Positions 1-51,100 of a DNA stretch of 64,000 nucleotides are shown here, one piece after another (position 1 is the first letter of the stretch; every line of letters begins with the position of its first letter). Position numbers and translations under genes: made by a program. The notes beneath the pieces were generated by a model. That model made no database searches. It was not told the DNA's origin and saw only the letters and a program-made list of their open reading frames with translations. This stretch comes from Patiria pectinifera (taxonomy: Eukaryota; Echinodermata; Asteroidea; Valvatida; Asterinidae), in NCBI GenBank assembly GCA_029964075.1, contig CM057140.1:10992643-11056642 (forward strand), given 5' to 3'.

Positions 1-37230
<37,230 letters not shown>

Positions 37231-37408
37231 TTGTCAGGGCACCAGTCATGCTAAAGTTGATCCCTCATGAGAAATTTGGCCAGAATTTGCTCTCTGAATG
37301 TCAAGTTACCAGCCAAGGGCTTAGTCGGTCCCAGTCAATTGGGAAGTGTGGAAGATTTGGATCTCTGATTTGGCACCAGTGAAGGCTAAAGTGGGTCCCT
37401 CGCAAAAA
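37231..37408 (+). repeat. Decaying copies of the POLQ coding tail in the 3' UTR
   Basis: The last ~68 coding bases (about 37163-37230) recur downstream near 37231-37298, 37299-37371 and 37372-37408 (partial). Shared landmarks in order: GTCAGG-CTACCAGT, TTAAAGTTGGTCCC, GGGAAGT-TGGAAGATTTGGATCT, then TGA. The second downstream copy keeps GGAAGATTTGGATCTCTGA almost intact; the first keeps only its start and frame-like TCTGAA. Confidence 0.8.
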
Positions 37409-37789
37409 AAAGAAAAAAACCTCAACTCTGAAAGAGGCGCGAATGTAAAGAAGAATTCAAAATAGCTATCTTTGTTCAGAACATTTTATGCCAAATCTTA
37501 TTCAAAGACTTATTTGACAGCTTGATGTTGGAAAACAATTTTTGTGTCTTGAAACTCTGAAATTCTTAACATTTTTGCAGTAATTTATTGAGTTATATTC
37601 AGCCAACTTTGTTTTATATTGTTTGTCCCCTAAAGGCACAGTTACATCTAGGGTTGTAACAGTATGTAGTGATGTCAGATACCATCTAAAACTTTGATAT
37701 CATGATGCATAGTCTAGTATGATTTGTATCATATTGCAATGTCATAATCAATTCTGTCACAAGTCTAAGCAGGGTTTCCACTGCCTGGA

Positions 37790-37795
37790 AATAAA
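37790..37795 (+). promoter_or_regulatory. Candidate POLQ poly(A) signal
   Basis: First AATAAA after the stop codon, about 560 bases downstream. No transcript evidence; other AATAAA sites follow at about 38348 and 38972. Confidence 0.35.
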
Positions 37796-38100
37796 ACATG
37801 GAAACGGTCATGGAATTTCAATTTTCAATTTTCAAGCCTGGAAAAGTCAGGAGAAAGACGTCAAATTTTCATAATTTAGCACTAGAAATCTGATTTGTAT
37901 ACCCGAAAAATTTTGCTGAAACGAGCATTATAATTTCAATTGTTGTTGCCCTGTGAACCAATTTGACAGTTATGATCTGCCTTTTGATGAACTAGGTCGC
38001 TGATTTTTGTAATATGGTGATGAAAAAGTCATGGCATTTTATTGTCTGAAAAGGTGCAGGAACCCTGACAAATCGGGTCAAAAGTTAGAGAGGATGAAAA

Positions 38101-38350
38101 TTAACCAGTTCACGCCAGGAATATTTTGACAAGAATGGAACGAGGTGCGGGATTAGTTTTCAGTCGACCTCAAGCTAGGCGGGTTGAAGCCATCACCCTC
38201 GGGCAGCACACTCATGTTTCCGGCCTCGCTCGCTGCGAGCAGGTCACTGAAAATATTTTCAGTCTCGCTCCCTGCGTGTTTATTCGTCATCCGTTCCGAA
38301 TACCGCAAAACCTTTGCGTGTTTACACATCACCTGGCGCGAACTGGTTAA
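38101..38350. mobile_element. TTAA-ended MITE with CCAGTTC ends
   Basis: Ends TTAACCAGTTCACGCCAGG and CCTGGCGCGAACTGGTTAA. TTAA on both sides and CC-starting ends fit piggyBac-type elements. No transposase. Confidence 0.85.
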
Positions 38351-39199
38351 TAAAGGAATTGTCTATGTCACAGTTCGTTTCAATTGTTTGTTGCTAGAGA
38401 CTCTAGACTAATGTTTGATTGACTTGTGATTGATTGACTTGTGTCCTGTGATGACTTATAGTGACTTATGATAACTTAATTACAACTGTCGTGCCTTGAA
38501 AAAAAAGAATTGTTAAATCTCTAGATAAAACAACCTTGACAGTTTTCAGAATAATGCCCATTGAAACATGGCCTGTAGGGAGTGCTCTTTGACCCAGCCT
38601 AGTCACCAAGAATATTTTACCGTTTCTCTTTGGAATATTTCATGCAGAATGCACCATAACTTGGTATGTACGTCAAACATCAAACTATCATGGAAATGTA
38701 TTGCACCAATTTGAAATGAACTTTTGTCGACTTTTAATGATTGAAATGGAAAGTTGGAAACGGTAGTCTTATATTTTTAACAATTTATTAGTAAAATTAA
38801 TTGTGCCTGGAGGCAACTCGCACCAGATGCCATAATGTATTTCTTTGTATCTTATATTCAATATGAAATTAATATTTGGCCTTTGTTGTTTCGTCTTTCC
38901 AATGCATTTCAATTGAATTTTTGTACGAGAGTATTTACTGAATTCGTGTATACTGGTATAAAGTTATTGTAATAAAACCAAATTTTGAAATATCTGAGAA
39001 AATTGATATCCCTATTTTAGTATTTTCTTCCTTTTGTAATGTGTGTACAAGTGCAAAAGATAAGCAGAGTTTGGAGAAGTCTGAAATATTTTCTGTGCAA
39101 TTTTTCAGGCATATCAGGCGACAGCTAGAAAAGAATTCAGCCACCATTATCTTTATGTACAGAGCGATCATATGACCAGATTGCATGGGTGGCATGAGT
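38351..39199. other. Intergenic, nothing recognised
   Basis: AT-rich sequence leading to the satellite. Confidence 0.55.
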
Positions 39200-42100
39200 A
39201 TTCAATTTACAATTTTTGCACGCCATATTTCCTTTGAGAGGCACATTTGGCAAAAGAAATTTTGGGAACGTGTTCTAAGGGCCCTCAGGCATCTTCCTAG
39301 CAAGTTTCAAGAAATTTAATTTTTTGGCCACAATTGAAAAAATTGCAAGGGGTTAGCCTTACATTTTTGGCAAATTTGGGTGAAAAATCGACTTTTCAGG
39401 AAACAACTCAGAAACACTTTAGGAGGCATAATAAACATACTTGCACACTCAAAAAGTGATTTTTGAAGAGATTTGGGCAAGTATAAAGGATTTATGGAGA
39501 AATATTTTTTTTAAATGTATTCAATTTACATTTTTTTGCACGCCATATTTCCTTTGAATGGCACATTTGGCGAGAGAAATTTTGGGAACGTGTTCTAAGG
39601 GCCCTCAGGCATCTTCCTAGCAAGTTTCAAGCAATTTCATTTTTTGGCCAAAATTGAAAAAAATGTAAGGGGTTAGCCTTACATTTTTGGCAAATTTGGG
39701 TCAAAAATCGACTTTTCAAGAAACAACTCAGAAACACTTGAGGAGGCATAATAAACATACTTTCATACTCGATAAGTGATTATTAAAGGGATTTGGGCAA
39801 GTATAAAGGATTTATGGAGAAATATGAAGGAAAAAAATGTATTCAATTTACCATTTTTTAAACGCCATATTTCTTTTGAACGGCACATTTGGCCAGGGAA
39901 ATTTTGGGAACGTGTTCTAAGGGCCCTCAGGCGTCTTCCTAGCAAGTTTCAAAAATTTTTATTTTTGGCCAAAATTGAAAAAAATGTAAGGGGTTAGCCT
40001 TACATTTTTGGCAAATTTGGGTGAAAAATCGACTTTTCAGGAAACAACTCAGAAACACTTAAGGAGGCATAATAAACATACTTTCACACTCAAAAAGTGA
40101 TTTTTGAAGAGATGTGGGCAAGTATAAAGGATTTATGGAGAAATATTTTTTAAAAATGTGTTCAATTTACATTTTTTTGCACGCCATATTTCCTTTGAAT
40201 GGCACATTTGGCGAAATTTTGGGAACGTGTTCTAAGGGCCCTTAGGCATCTTCCTAGCAAGTTTCAAGCAATTTCATTTTTTGGCCAAAATTGAAAAAAA
40301 TGTAAGGGGTTAGCCTTACATTTTTGGCAAATTTGAGTGAAAAATCGACTTTTCAGGAAACAAATCAGAAACACTTTAGGAGGCATAATAAATATACTTG
40401 CACACTCAAAAAGTGATTTTTGAAGAGATTTGGGCAAGTATAAAGGATTTATGGAGAAATATTTTTTTAAATGTATTCAATTTACATTTTTTTCCACGCC
40501 ATATTTCCTTTGAATGGCACATTTGGCGAGAGAAATTTTGGGAACGTGTTCTAAGGGCCCTCAGGCATCTTCCTAGCAAGTTTCAAGCAATTTCATTTTT
40601 TGGCCAAAATTGAAAAAAAATGTAAGGGGTTAGCCTTACATTTTTGGCAAATTTGGGTGAAAAATCGACTTTTCAAGAAACAACTCAGAAACACTTGAGG
40701 AGGCATAATAAACATACTTTCATACTCGATAAGTGATTATTAAAGGGATTTGGGCAAGTATAAAGGATTTATGGAGAAATATGAAGGAAAAAAATGTATT
40801 CAATTTACCATTTTTTAAACGCCATATTTCTTTTGAACGGCACATTTGGCCAGGGAAATTTTGGGAACGTGTTCTAAGGGCCCTCAGGCGTCTTCCTAGC
40901 AAGTTTCAAAAAATTTTATTTTTGGCCAAAATTGAAAAAAATGTAAGGGGTTAGCCTTACATTTTTGGCAAATTTGGGTGAAAAATCGACTTTTCAGGAA
41001 ACAACTCAGAAACACTTAAGGAGGCATAATAAACATACTTTCACACTCAAAAAGTGATTTTTGAAGAGATGTGGGCAAGTATAAAGGATTTATGGAGAAA
41101 TATTTTTTAAAAATGTGTTCAATTTACATTTTTTTGCACGCCATATTTCCTTTGAATGGCACATTTGGCGAGAGAAATTTTGGGAACGTTTTCTAAGGGC
41201 CCTCAGGCATCTTCCTAGCAAGTTTCAAGCAATTTCATTTTTTGGCCAAAATTGAAAAAAATGTAAGGGGTTAGCCTTACATTTTTGGCAAATTTGAGTG
41301 AAAAATCGACTTTTCAGGAAACAAATCAGAAACACTTTAGGAGGCATAATAAATGTACTTGCACACTCAAAAAGTGATTTTTGAAGAGATTTGGGCAAGT
41401 ATAAAGGATTTATGGAGAAATATTTTTTTAAATGTATTCAATTTACATTTTTTTTGCACGCCATATTTCCTTTGAATGGCACATTTGGCGAGAGAAATTT
41501 TGGGAACGTGTTCTAAGGGCCCTCAGGCATCTTCCTAGCAAGTTTCAAGCAATTTCATTTTTTGGCCAAAATTGAAAAAAAATGTAAGGGGTTAGCCTTA
41601 CATTTTTGGCAAATTTGGGTGAAAAATCGACTTTTCAAGAAACAACTCAGAAACACTTGAGGAGGCATAATAAACATACTTTCATACTCGATAAGTGATT
41701 ATTGAAGGGATTTGGGCAAGTATAAAGGATTTATGGAGAAATATGAAGGGAAAAAATGTATTCAATTTACCATTTTTTGCACGCCATATTTCTTTTCAAC
41801 GGCACATTTGGCCAGGGAAATTTTGGGAACATGTTCTAAGGGCCCTCAGGCGTCTTCCTAGCAAGTTTCAAAAAATTTCATTTTTGGCCAAAATTGAAAA
41901 TAACATTTTTGGCAAATTTGGGTGAAAAATCGACTTTTCAGGAAACAACTCAGAAACACTTAAGGAGGCATAATAAACATACTTTCACACTCAAAAAGTG
42001 ATTTTTGAAGAGATTTGGGCAAGTATAAAGGATTTATGGAGAAATATTTTTTAAAAATGTATTCCATTTACATTTTTTTGCACGCCATATTTCCTTTCAA

Positions 42101-45100
42101 TGGCACATTTGGCGAGAGAAATTTTGGGAACGTGTTCTAAGGGCCCTCAGGCATCTTCCTAGCAAGTTTCAAGCAATTTCATTTTTTGGCCAAAATTGAA
42201 AAAAATGTAAGGGGTTAGCCTTACATTTTTGGCAAATTTGGGTGAAAAATCGACTTTTCAGGAAACAACTCAGAAACACTTTAGGAGGCATAATAAACAT
42301 ACTTGCACACTCAAAAAGTGATTTTTGAAGAGATTTGGGCAAGTATAAAGGATTTATGGAGAAATATTTTTTTTAAATGTATTCAATTTACATTTTTTTG
42401 CACGCCATATTTCCTTTGAATGGCACATTTTGGCGAGAGAAATTTTGGGAACGTGTTCTAAGGGCCCTCAGGCATCTTCCTAGCAAGTTTCAAGCAATTT
42501 CATTTTTTGGCCAAAATTGAAAAAAATGTAAGGGGTTAGCCTTACATTTTTGGCAAATTTGGGTGAAAAATCGACTTTTCAAGAAAAACCTCAGAAACAC
42601 TTTAGGAGGCATAATAAACATACTTTCATACTCGATTAGTGATTATTGAAGGGATTTGGGCAAGTATAAAGGATTTATGGAGAAATATGAAGGGAAAAAA
42701 TGTATTCAATTTACCATTGTTTGCACGCCATATTTCTTTTGAACGGCACATTTGGCCAGGGAAATTTTGGGAACGTGTTCTAAGGGCCCTCAGGCGTCTT
42801 CCTAGCAAGTTTCAAAAAATTTCATTTTTGGCCAAAATTCAAAAACAATGTAAGGGGTTAGCCTTACATTTTTGGCAAATTTGGGTGAAAAATCGACTTT
42901 TCAGGAAACAACTCAGAAACACTTTAGCAGGCATAATAAACATACTTTCACACTCAAAAAGTGATTTTTGAAGAGATTTGGGCAAGTATAAAGGATTTAT
43001 GGAGAAATATTTTTTTTAAATGTATTCAATTTTCATTTTTTTGCACGCCATATTTCCTTTGAATGGCACATTTGGCGAGAGAAATTTTGGGAACGTGTTC
43101 TAAGGGCCCTCAGGCATCTTCCTAGCAAGTTTCAAGCAATTTCATTTTTTGGCCAAAATTGAAAAAAATGTAAGGGGTTAGCCTTACATTTTTGGCAAAT
43201 TTGGGTGAAAAATCGACTTTTCAGGAAACAACTCAGAAACACTTTAGGAGGCATAATAAACATACTTGCACACTCAAAAAGTGATTATTGAAGAGATTTG
43301 GGCAAGTATAAAGGATTTATGGAGAAATATTTTTTTTAAATGTATTCAATTTACATTTTTTTGCACGCCATATTTCCTTTGAATGGCACATTCGGCCAGG
43401 GAAATTTTGGGAACGTGTTCTAAGGGCCCTCAGGCATCTTCCTAGCAAGTTTCAAGCAATTTCATTTTTTGGCCAAAATTGAAAAAAATGTAAGGGGTTA
43501 GCCTTACATTTTTGGCAAATTTGGGTGAAAAATCGACTTTTCAAGAAAAACCTCAGAAACACTTTAGGAGGCATAATAAACATACTTTCATACTCGATAA
43601 GTGATTATTGAAGAGATTTGGGCAAGTATAAAGGATTTATGGAGAAATATGAAGGACAAAAATGTATTCAATTTACATTTTTTTGCACGCCATATTTCTT
43701 TTGAACGTCACATTCGGCCAGGGAAATTTTGGGAACGTGTTCTAAGGGCCCTCAGGCATCTTCCTAGCAAGTTTCAAAAAAATTCATATTTTGGGCAAAA
43801 TTGAAAAAAATGTAAGGGGTTAGCCTTACATTTTTGGCAAATTTGGGTGAAAAATCGACTTTTCAGGAAACAACTCAGAAACACTTTAGGAGGCATAATA
43901 AACATACTTGCACACTCAAAAAGTGATTTTTGAAGAGATTTGGGCAAGTATAAAGGATTTATGGAGAAATATTTTTTTTAAATGTATTCAATTTACATTT
44001 TTTTGCACGCCATATTTCCTTTGAATGGCACATTTGGCGAGAGAAATTTTGGGAACGTGTTCTAAGGGCCCTCAGGCATCTTCCTAGCAAGTTTCAAAAA
44101 ATTTCATTTTTGGCCAAAATTCAAAAACAATGTAAGGGGTTAGCCTTACATTTTCGGCAAATTTGGGTGAAAAATCGACTTTTCAGGAAACAACTCAGAA
44201 ACACTTTAGGAGGCATAATAAACATACTTGCACACTCAAAAAGTGATTATTGAAGGGATTTGGGCAAGTATAAAGGATTTATGGAGAAATATGAAGGAAC
44301 AAAATGTATTCAATTTTCCATTTTTTGCACGCCATATTTCTTTTGAACGGCACATTTGGCCAGGGAAATTTTGGGAACGTGTTCTAAGGGCCCTCAGGCG
44401 ACTTCCTAGCAAGTTTCAAAAAATTTCATTTTTGGCCAAAATTGAAAAAAATGTAAGGGGTTAGCCTTACATTTTTGGCAAATTTGGGTGAAAATCGACT
44501 TTTCAGGAAACAACTCAGAAACACTTTAGGAGGCATAATAAACATACTTGCACACTCAAAAAATGATTTTTGAAGAGATTTGGGCAAGTATAAAGGATTT
44601 ATGGAGAAATATTTTTTTTAAATGTATTCAATTTACATTTTTTTGCACGCCATATTTCCTTTGAATGGCACATTTGGCGAGAGAAATTTTGGGAACGTGT
44701 TCTAAGGGCCCTCAGGCATCTTCCTAGCAAGTTTCAAGCAATTTCATTTTTTGGCCAAAATTGAAAAAAATGTAAGGGGTTAGCCATACATTTTTGGCAA
44801 ATTTGGGTGAAAAATCGACTTTTCAGGAAACAACTCAGAAACACTTGAGGAGGCATAATAAACAGACTTTCATACTCGATAAGTGATTATTGAAGGGATT
44901 TGGGCAAGTATAAAGGATTTATGGAGAAATATGAAGGAAAAAAATGTATTCAATTTACCATTTTTTGCACGCCATATTTCTTTTGAACGGCACATTTGGC
45001 CAGGGAAATTTTGGGAACGTGTTCTAAGGGCCCTCAGGCGTCTTCCTAGCAAGTTTCAAAAAATTTCATTTTTGGCCAAAATTGAAAAAAATGTAAGGGA

Positions 45101-48100
45101 TTAGCCTTACATTTTTGGCAAATTTGGGTGAAAATCGACTTTTCAGGAAACAACTCAGAAACACTTTAGGAGGCATAATAAACATACTTGCACACTCAAA
45201 AAGTGATTTTTGAAGAGATTTGGGCAAGTATAAAGGATTTATGGAGAAATATTTTTTTTAAATGTATTCAATTTACATTTTTTTGCACGCCATATTTCCT
45301 TTGAATGGCACATTTGGCGAGAGAAATTTTGGGAACGTGTTCTAAGGGCCCTCAGGCATCTTCCTAGCAAGTTTCAAGCAATTTCATTTTTTGGCCAAAA
45401 TTGAAAAAAATGTAAGGGGTTAGCCTTACATTTTTGGCAAATTTGGGTGAAAAATCGACTTTTCAGGAAACAACTCAGAAACACTTGAGGAGGCATAATA
45501 AACAGACTTTCATACTCGATAAGTGATTATTGAAGGGATTTGGGCAAGTATAAAGGATTTATGGAGAAATATGAAGGGAAAAAAATATATTCAATTTACC
45601 ATTTTTTGCACGCCATATTTCTTTTGAACGGCACATTTGGCCAGGGAAATTTTGGGAACGTGTTCTAAGGGCCCTCAGGCGTCTTCCTAGCAAGTTTCAA
45701 AAAATTTCATTTTTGGCCAAAATTGAAAAAAATGTAAGGGGTTAGCCTTACATTTTTGGCAAATTTGGGTGAAAAATCGACTTTTCAGGAAACAACTCAG
45801 AAACACTTAAGGAGGCATAATAAACATACTTTCACACTCAAAAAGTGATTTTTGAAGAGATTTGGGCAAGTATAAAGGATTTATGGAGAAATATTTTTAA
45901 AAAATGTATTCAATTTACATTTTTTTGCACGCCATATTTCTTTTCAATGGCACATTTGGCGAGAGAAATTTTGGGAACGTGTTCTAAGGGCCCTCAGGCA
46001 TCTTCCTAGCAAGTTTCAAGCAATTTCATTTTTTGGCCAAAATTGAACAAAATGTAAGGGGTAAGCCTTACATTTTTGGCAAATTTGGGTGAAAAATCGA
46101 CTTTTCAGGAAACAACTCAGAAACACTTTAGGAGGCATAATAAACATACTTTCACACTCAAAAAGTGATTTTTGAAGAGATTTGGGCAAGTATAAAGGAT
46201 TTATGGAGAAATATTTTTAAAAAATGTATTAAATTTACCATTTTTTTGCACGCCATATTTCCTTTGAATGGCACATTTGGCGAGAGAAATTTTGGGAACG
46301 TGTTCTAAGGGCCCTCAGGAATCTTCCTAGCAAGTTTCAAGCAATTTCATTTTATGGCCAAAATTGAAAAAAATGTAAGGGGTTAGCCTTACATTTTTGG
46401 CAAATTTGGGTGAAAAATCGACTTTTCAAGAAAAACCTCAGAAACACTTTAGGAGGCATAATAAACAGACTTTCATACTCGATAAGTGATTATTGAAGGG
46501 ATTTGGGCAAGTATAAAGGATTTATGGAGAAATATGAAGGAAAAAAATGTATTCAATTTACCATTTTTTGCACGCCATATTTCTTTTGAACGGCACATTT
46601 GGCCAGGGAAATTTTGGGAACGTGTTCTAAGGGCCCTCAGGCGTCTTCCTAGCAAGTTTCAAAAAATTTCATTTTTGGCCAAAATTGAAAAAAATGTAAG
46701 GGGTTAGCCTTACATTTTTGGCAAATTTGGGTGAAAATCGACTTTTCAGGAAACAACTCAGAAACACTTTAGGAGGCATAATAAACATACTTGCACACTC
46801 AAAAAGTGATTTTTGAAGAGATTTGGGCAAGTATAAAGGATTTATGGAGAAATATTTTTTTTAAATGTATTCAATTTACATTTTTTTGCACGCCATATTT
46901 CCTTTGAATGGCACATTTGGCGAGAGAAATTTTGGGAACGTGTTCTAAGGGCCCTCAGGCATCTTCCTAGCAAGTTTCAAGCAATTTCATTTTTTGGCCA
47001 AAATTGAAAAAAAATGTAAGGGGTTAGCCTTACATTTTTGGCAAATTTGGGTGAAAAATCGACTTTTCAGGAAACAACTCAGAAACACTTGAGGAGGCAT
47101 AATAAACAGACTTTCATACTCGATAAGTGATTATTGAAGGGATTTGGGCAAGTATAAAGGATTTATGGAGAAATATGAAGGAAAAAAATGTATTCAATTT
47201 ACCATTGTTTGCACGCCATATTTCTTTTGAACGGCACATTTGGCCAGGGAAATTTTGGGAACGTGTTCTAAGGGCCCTCAGGCGTCTTCCTAGCAAGTTT
47301 CAAAAAATTTCATTTTTGGCCAAAATTCAAAAACAATGTAAGGGGTTAGCCTTACATTTTTGGCAAATTTGGGTGAAAAATCGACTTTTCAGGAAACAAC
47401 TCAGAAACACTTTAGCAGGCATAATAAACATACTTTCACACTCAAAAAGTGATTTTTGAAGAGATTTGGGCAAGTATAAAGGATTTATGGAGAAATATTT
47501 TTTTTAAATGTATTCAATTTTCATTTTTTTGCACGCCATATTTCCTTTGAATGGCACATTTGGCGAGAGAAATTTTGGGAACGTGTTCTAAGGGCCCTCA
47601 GGCATCTTCCCAGCAAGTTTCAAGCAATTTCATTTTTTGGCCAAAATTGAAAAAAATGTAAGGGGTTAGCCTTACATTTTTGGCAAATTTGGGTGAAAAA
47701 TCGACTTTTCAGGAAACAACTCAGAAACACTTTAGGAGGCATAATAAACATACTTGCACACTCAAAAAGTGATTATTGAAGGGATTTGGGCAAGTATAAA
47801 GGATTTATGGAGAAATATGAAGGAAAAAAATGTATTCAATTTACCATTTTTTGCACGCCATATTTCTTTTGAACGGCACATTTGGCCAGGGAAATTTTGG
47901 GAACGTGTTCTAAGGGCCCTCAGGCGTCTTCCTAGCAAGTTTCAAAAAATTTCATTTTTGGCCAAAATTGAAAAAAATGTAAGGGGTTAGCCTTACATTT
48001 TTGGCAAATTTGGGTGAAAATCGACTTTTCAGGAAACAACTCAGAAACACTTTAGGAGGCATAATAAACATACTTGCACACTCAAAAAGTGATTTTTGAA

Positions 48101-51100
48101 GAGATTTGGGCAAGTATAAAGGATTTATGGAGAAATATTTTTTTTAAATGTATTCAATTTACATTTTTTTGCACGCCATATTTCCTTTGAATGGCACATT
48201 TGGCGAGAGATATTTTGGGAACGTGTTCTAAGGGCCCCCAGGCATATTCCTAGCAAGTTTTACAAAATTTCATTTTTTGGCCAAAATTGAAAAAAATGTA
48301 AGGGGTTAGCCTTACATTTTTGGCAAATTTGGGTGAAAAAACGACTTTTCAGGAAACAACTCAGAAACACTTTAGGAGGCATAATAAACATACTTTCATA
48401 CTCGATAAGTGATTATTGAAGAGATTTGGGCAAGTATAAAGGATTTATGGAGAAATATGAAGGACAAAAATGTATTCAATTTACCATCTTTTGCACGCCA
48501 TATTTCTTTTGAACGTCACATTTGGCCAGGGAAATTTTGGGAACGTGTTCTAAGGGCCCTCAGGCATCTTCCTAGCAAGTTTCAAGCAATTTCATTTTTT
48601 GGCCAAAATTGAAAAAAATGTAAGGGGTTAGCCTTACATTTTTGGCAAATTTGGGTGAAAAATCGACTTTTCAGGAAACAACTCAGAAACACTTGAGGAG
48701 GCATAATAAACATACTTTCACACTAAAAAAGTAATCTTTGAAGAGATTTGTGCAAGTATAAAGGATTTATGGAGAAATATTTTTAAAAATGTATTCAATT
48801 TACATTTTTTTGCACGCCATATTTCCTTTGAATGGCACATTTGGCGAGAGAAATTTTGGGAACGTGTTCTAAGAGCCCTCAGGCATCTTCCTAGCAAGTT
48901 TCAAGCAATTTCATTTTTTGGCCAAAATTGAAAAAAATGTAAGGGGTTAGCCTTACATTTTTGGCAAATTTGGGTGAAAAATCGACTTTTCAGGAAACAA
49001 CTCAGAAACACTTAAGGAGGCATAATAAACATACTTTCATACTCGATAAGTGATTATTGAAGGGATTTGGGCAAGTATAAAGGATTTATGGAGAAATATG
49101 AAGGGAAAAAAAGGTATTCAATTTACCATTTTTTGCACGCCATATTTCTTTTGAACGGCACATTTCGCCAGGGAAATTTTGGGAACGTGTTCTAAGGGCC
49201 CTCAGGCGTCTTCCTAGCAAGTTTCAAAAAATTTCATTTTTGGCCAAAATTGAAAAAAATGTAAGGGGTTAGCCTTACATTTTTGGCAAATTTGGGTGAA
49301 AAATCGACTTTTCAGGAAACAACTCAGAAACACTTAAGGAGGCATAATAAACATACTTTCACACTCAAAAAGTGATTTTTGAAGAGATTTGGGCAAGTAT
49401 AAAGGATTTATGGAGAAATATTTTTAAAAAATGTATTCAATTTACATTTTTTTGCACGCCATATTTCTTTTCAATGGCACATTTGGCGAGAGAAATTTTG
49501 GGAACGTGTTCTAAGGGCCCTCAGGCATCTTCCTAGCAAGTTTCAAGCAATTTCATTTTTTGGCCAAAATTGAACAAAATGTAAGGGGTTAGCCTTACAT
49601 TTTTGGCAAATTTGGGTGAAAAATCGACTCTTCAGGAAACAACTCAGAAACACTTTAGGAGGCATAATAAACATACTTTCACACTCAAAAAGTGATTTTT
49701 GAAGAGATTTGGGCAAGTATAAAGGATTTATGGAGAAATATTTTTAAAAAATGTATTAAATTTACCATTTTTTTGCACGCCATATTTCCTTTGAATGGCA
49801 CATTTGGCGAGAGAAATTTTGGGAACGTGTTCTAAGGGCCCTCAGGCATCTTCCTAGCAAGTTTCAAGCAATTTCATTTTTTGGCCAAAATTGAAAAAAA
49901 TGTAAGGGGTTAGCCTTACATTTTTGGCAAATTTGGGTGAAAAATCGACTTTTCAGGAAACAACTCAGAAACACTTTAGGAGGCATAATAAACATACTTT
50001 CATACTCGATAAGTGATTATTGAAGGGATTTGGGCAAGTATAAAGGATTTATGGAGAAATATGAAGGAAAAAAAATATATTCAATTTACCATTTTTTGCA
50101 CGCCATATTTCTTTTGAACGGCACATTTGGCCAGGGAAATTTTGGGAACGTGTTCTAAGGGCCCTCAGGCGTCTTCCTAGCAAGTTTCAAAAAATTTAAT
50201 TTTTGGCCAAAATTGAAAAAAATGTAAGGGGTTAGCCTTACATTTTTGGCAAATTTGGGTGAAAAATCGACTTTTCAGGAAACAACTCAGAAACACTTGA
50301 GGAGGCATAATAAACAGACTTTCATACTCGATTAGTGATTATTGAAGGGATTTGGGCAAGTATAAAGGATTTATGGAGAAATATGAAGGGAAAAAAAGGT
50401 ATTCAATTTACCATTTTTTGCACGCCATATTTCATTTGAACGGCACATTTCGCCAGGGAAATTTTGGGAACGTGTTCTAAGGGCCCTCAGGCATCTTCCT
50501 AGCAAGTTTCAAAAAATTTAATTTTTTGGCCAAAATTGAAAAAAATGTAAGGGGTTAGCCTTACATTTTTGGCAAATTTGGGTGAAAAATCGACTTTTCA
50601 GGAAACAACTCAGAAACACTTTAGGAGGCATAATAAACATACTTTCATACTCAAAAAGTGATTATTGAAGAGATTTGGGCAAGTATAAAGGATTTATGGA
50701 GAAATATTTTTTTTAAATGTATTCAATTTACATTTTTTTGCACGCCATATTTCCTTTGAATGGCACATTTGGCGAGAGATATTTTGGGAACGTGTTCTAA
50801 GGGCCCCCAGGTATATTCCTAGCAAGTTTTACAAAATTTCATTTTTTGGCCAAAATTGAAAAAAAATGTAAGGGGTTAGCCTTACATTTTTGGCAAATTT
50901 GGGTGAAAAATCGACTTTTCAGGAAACAACTCAGAAACACTTTAGGAGGCATAATAAACATACTTTCATACTCGATAAGTGATTATTGAAGAGAATTGGG
51001 CAAGTATAAAGGATTTATGGAGAAATTTGAAGGACAAAAATGTATTCAATTTACCATCTTTTGCACGCCATATTTCTTTTGAACGGCACATTTGGCCAGG

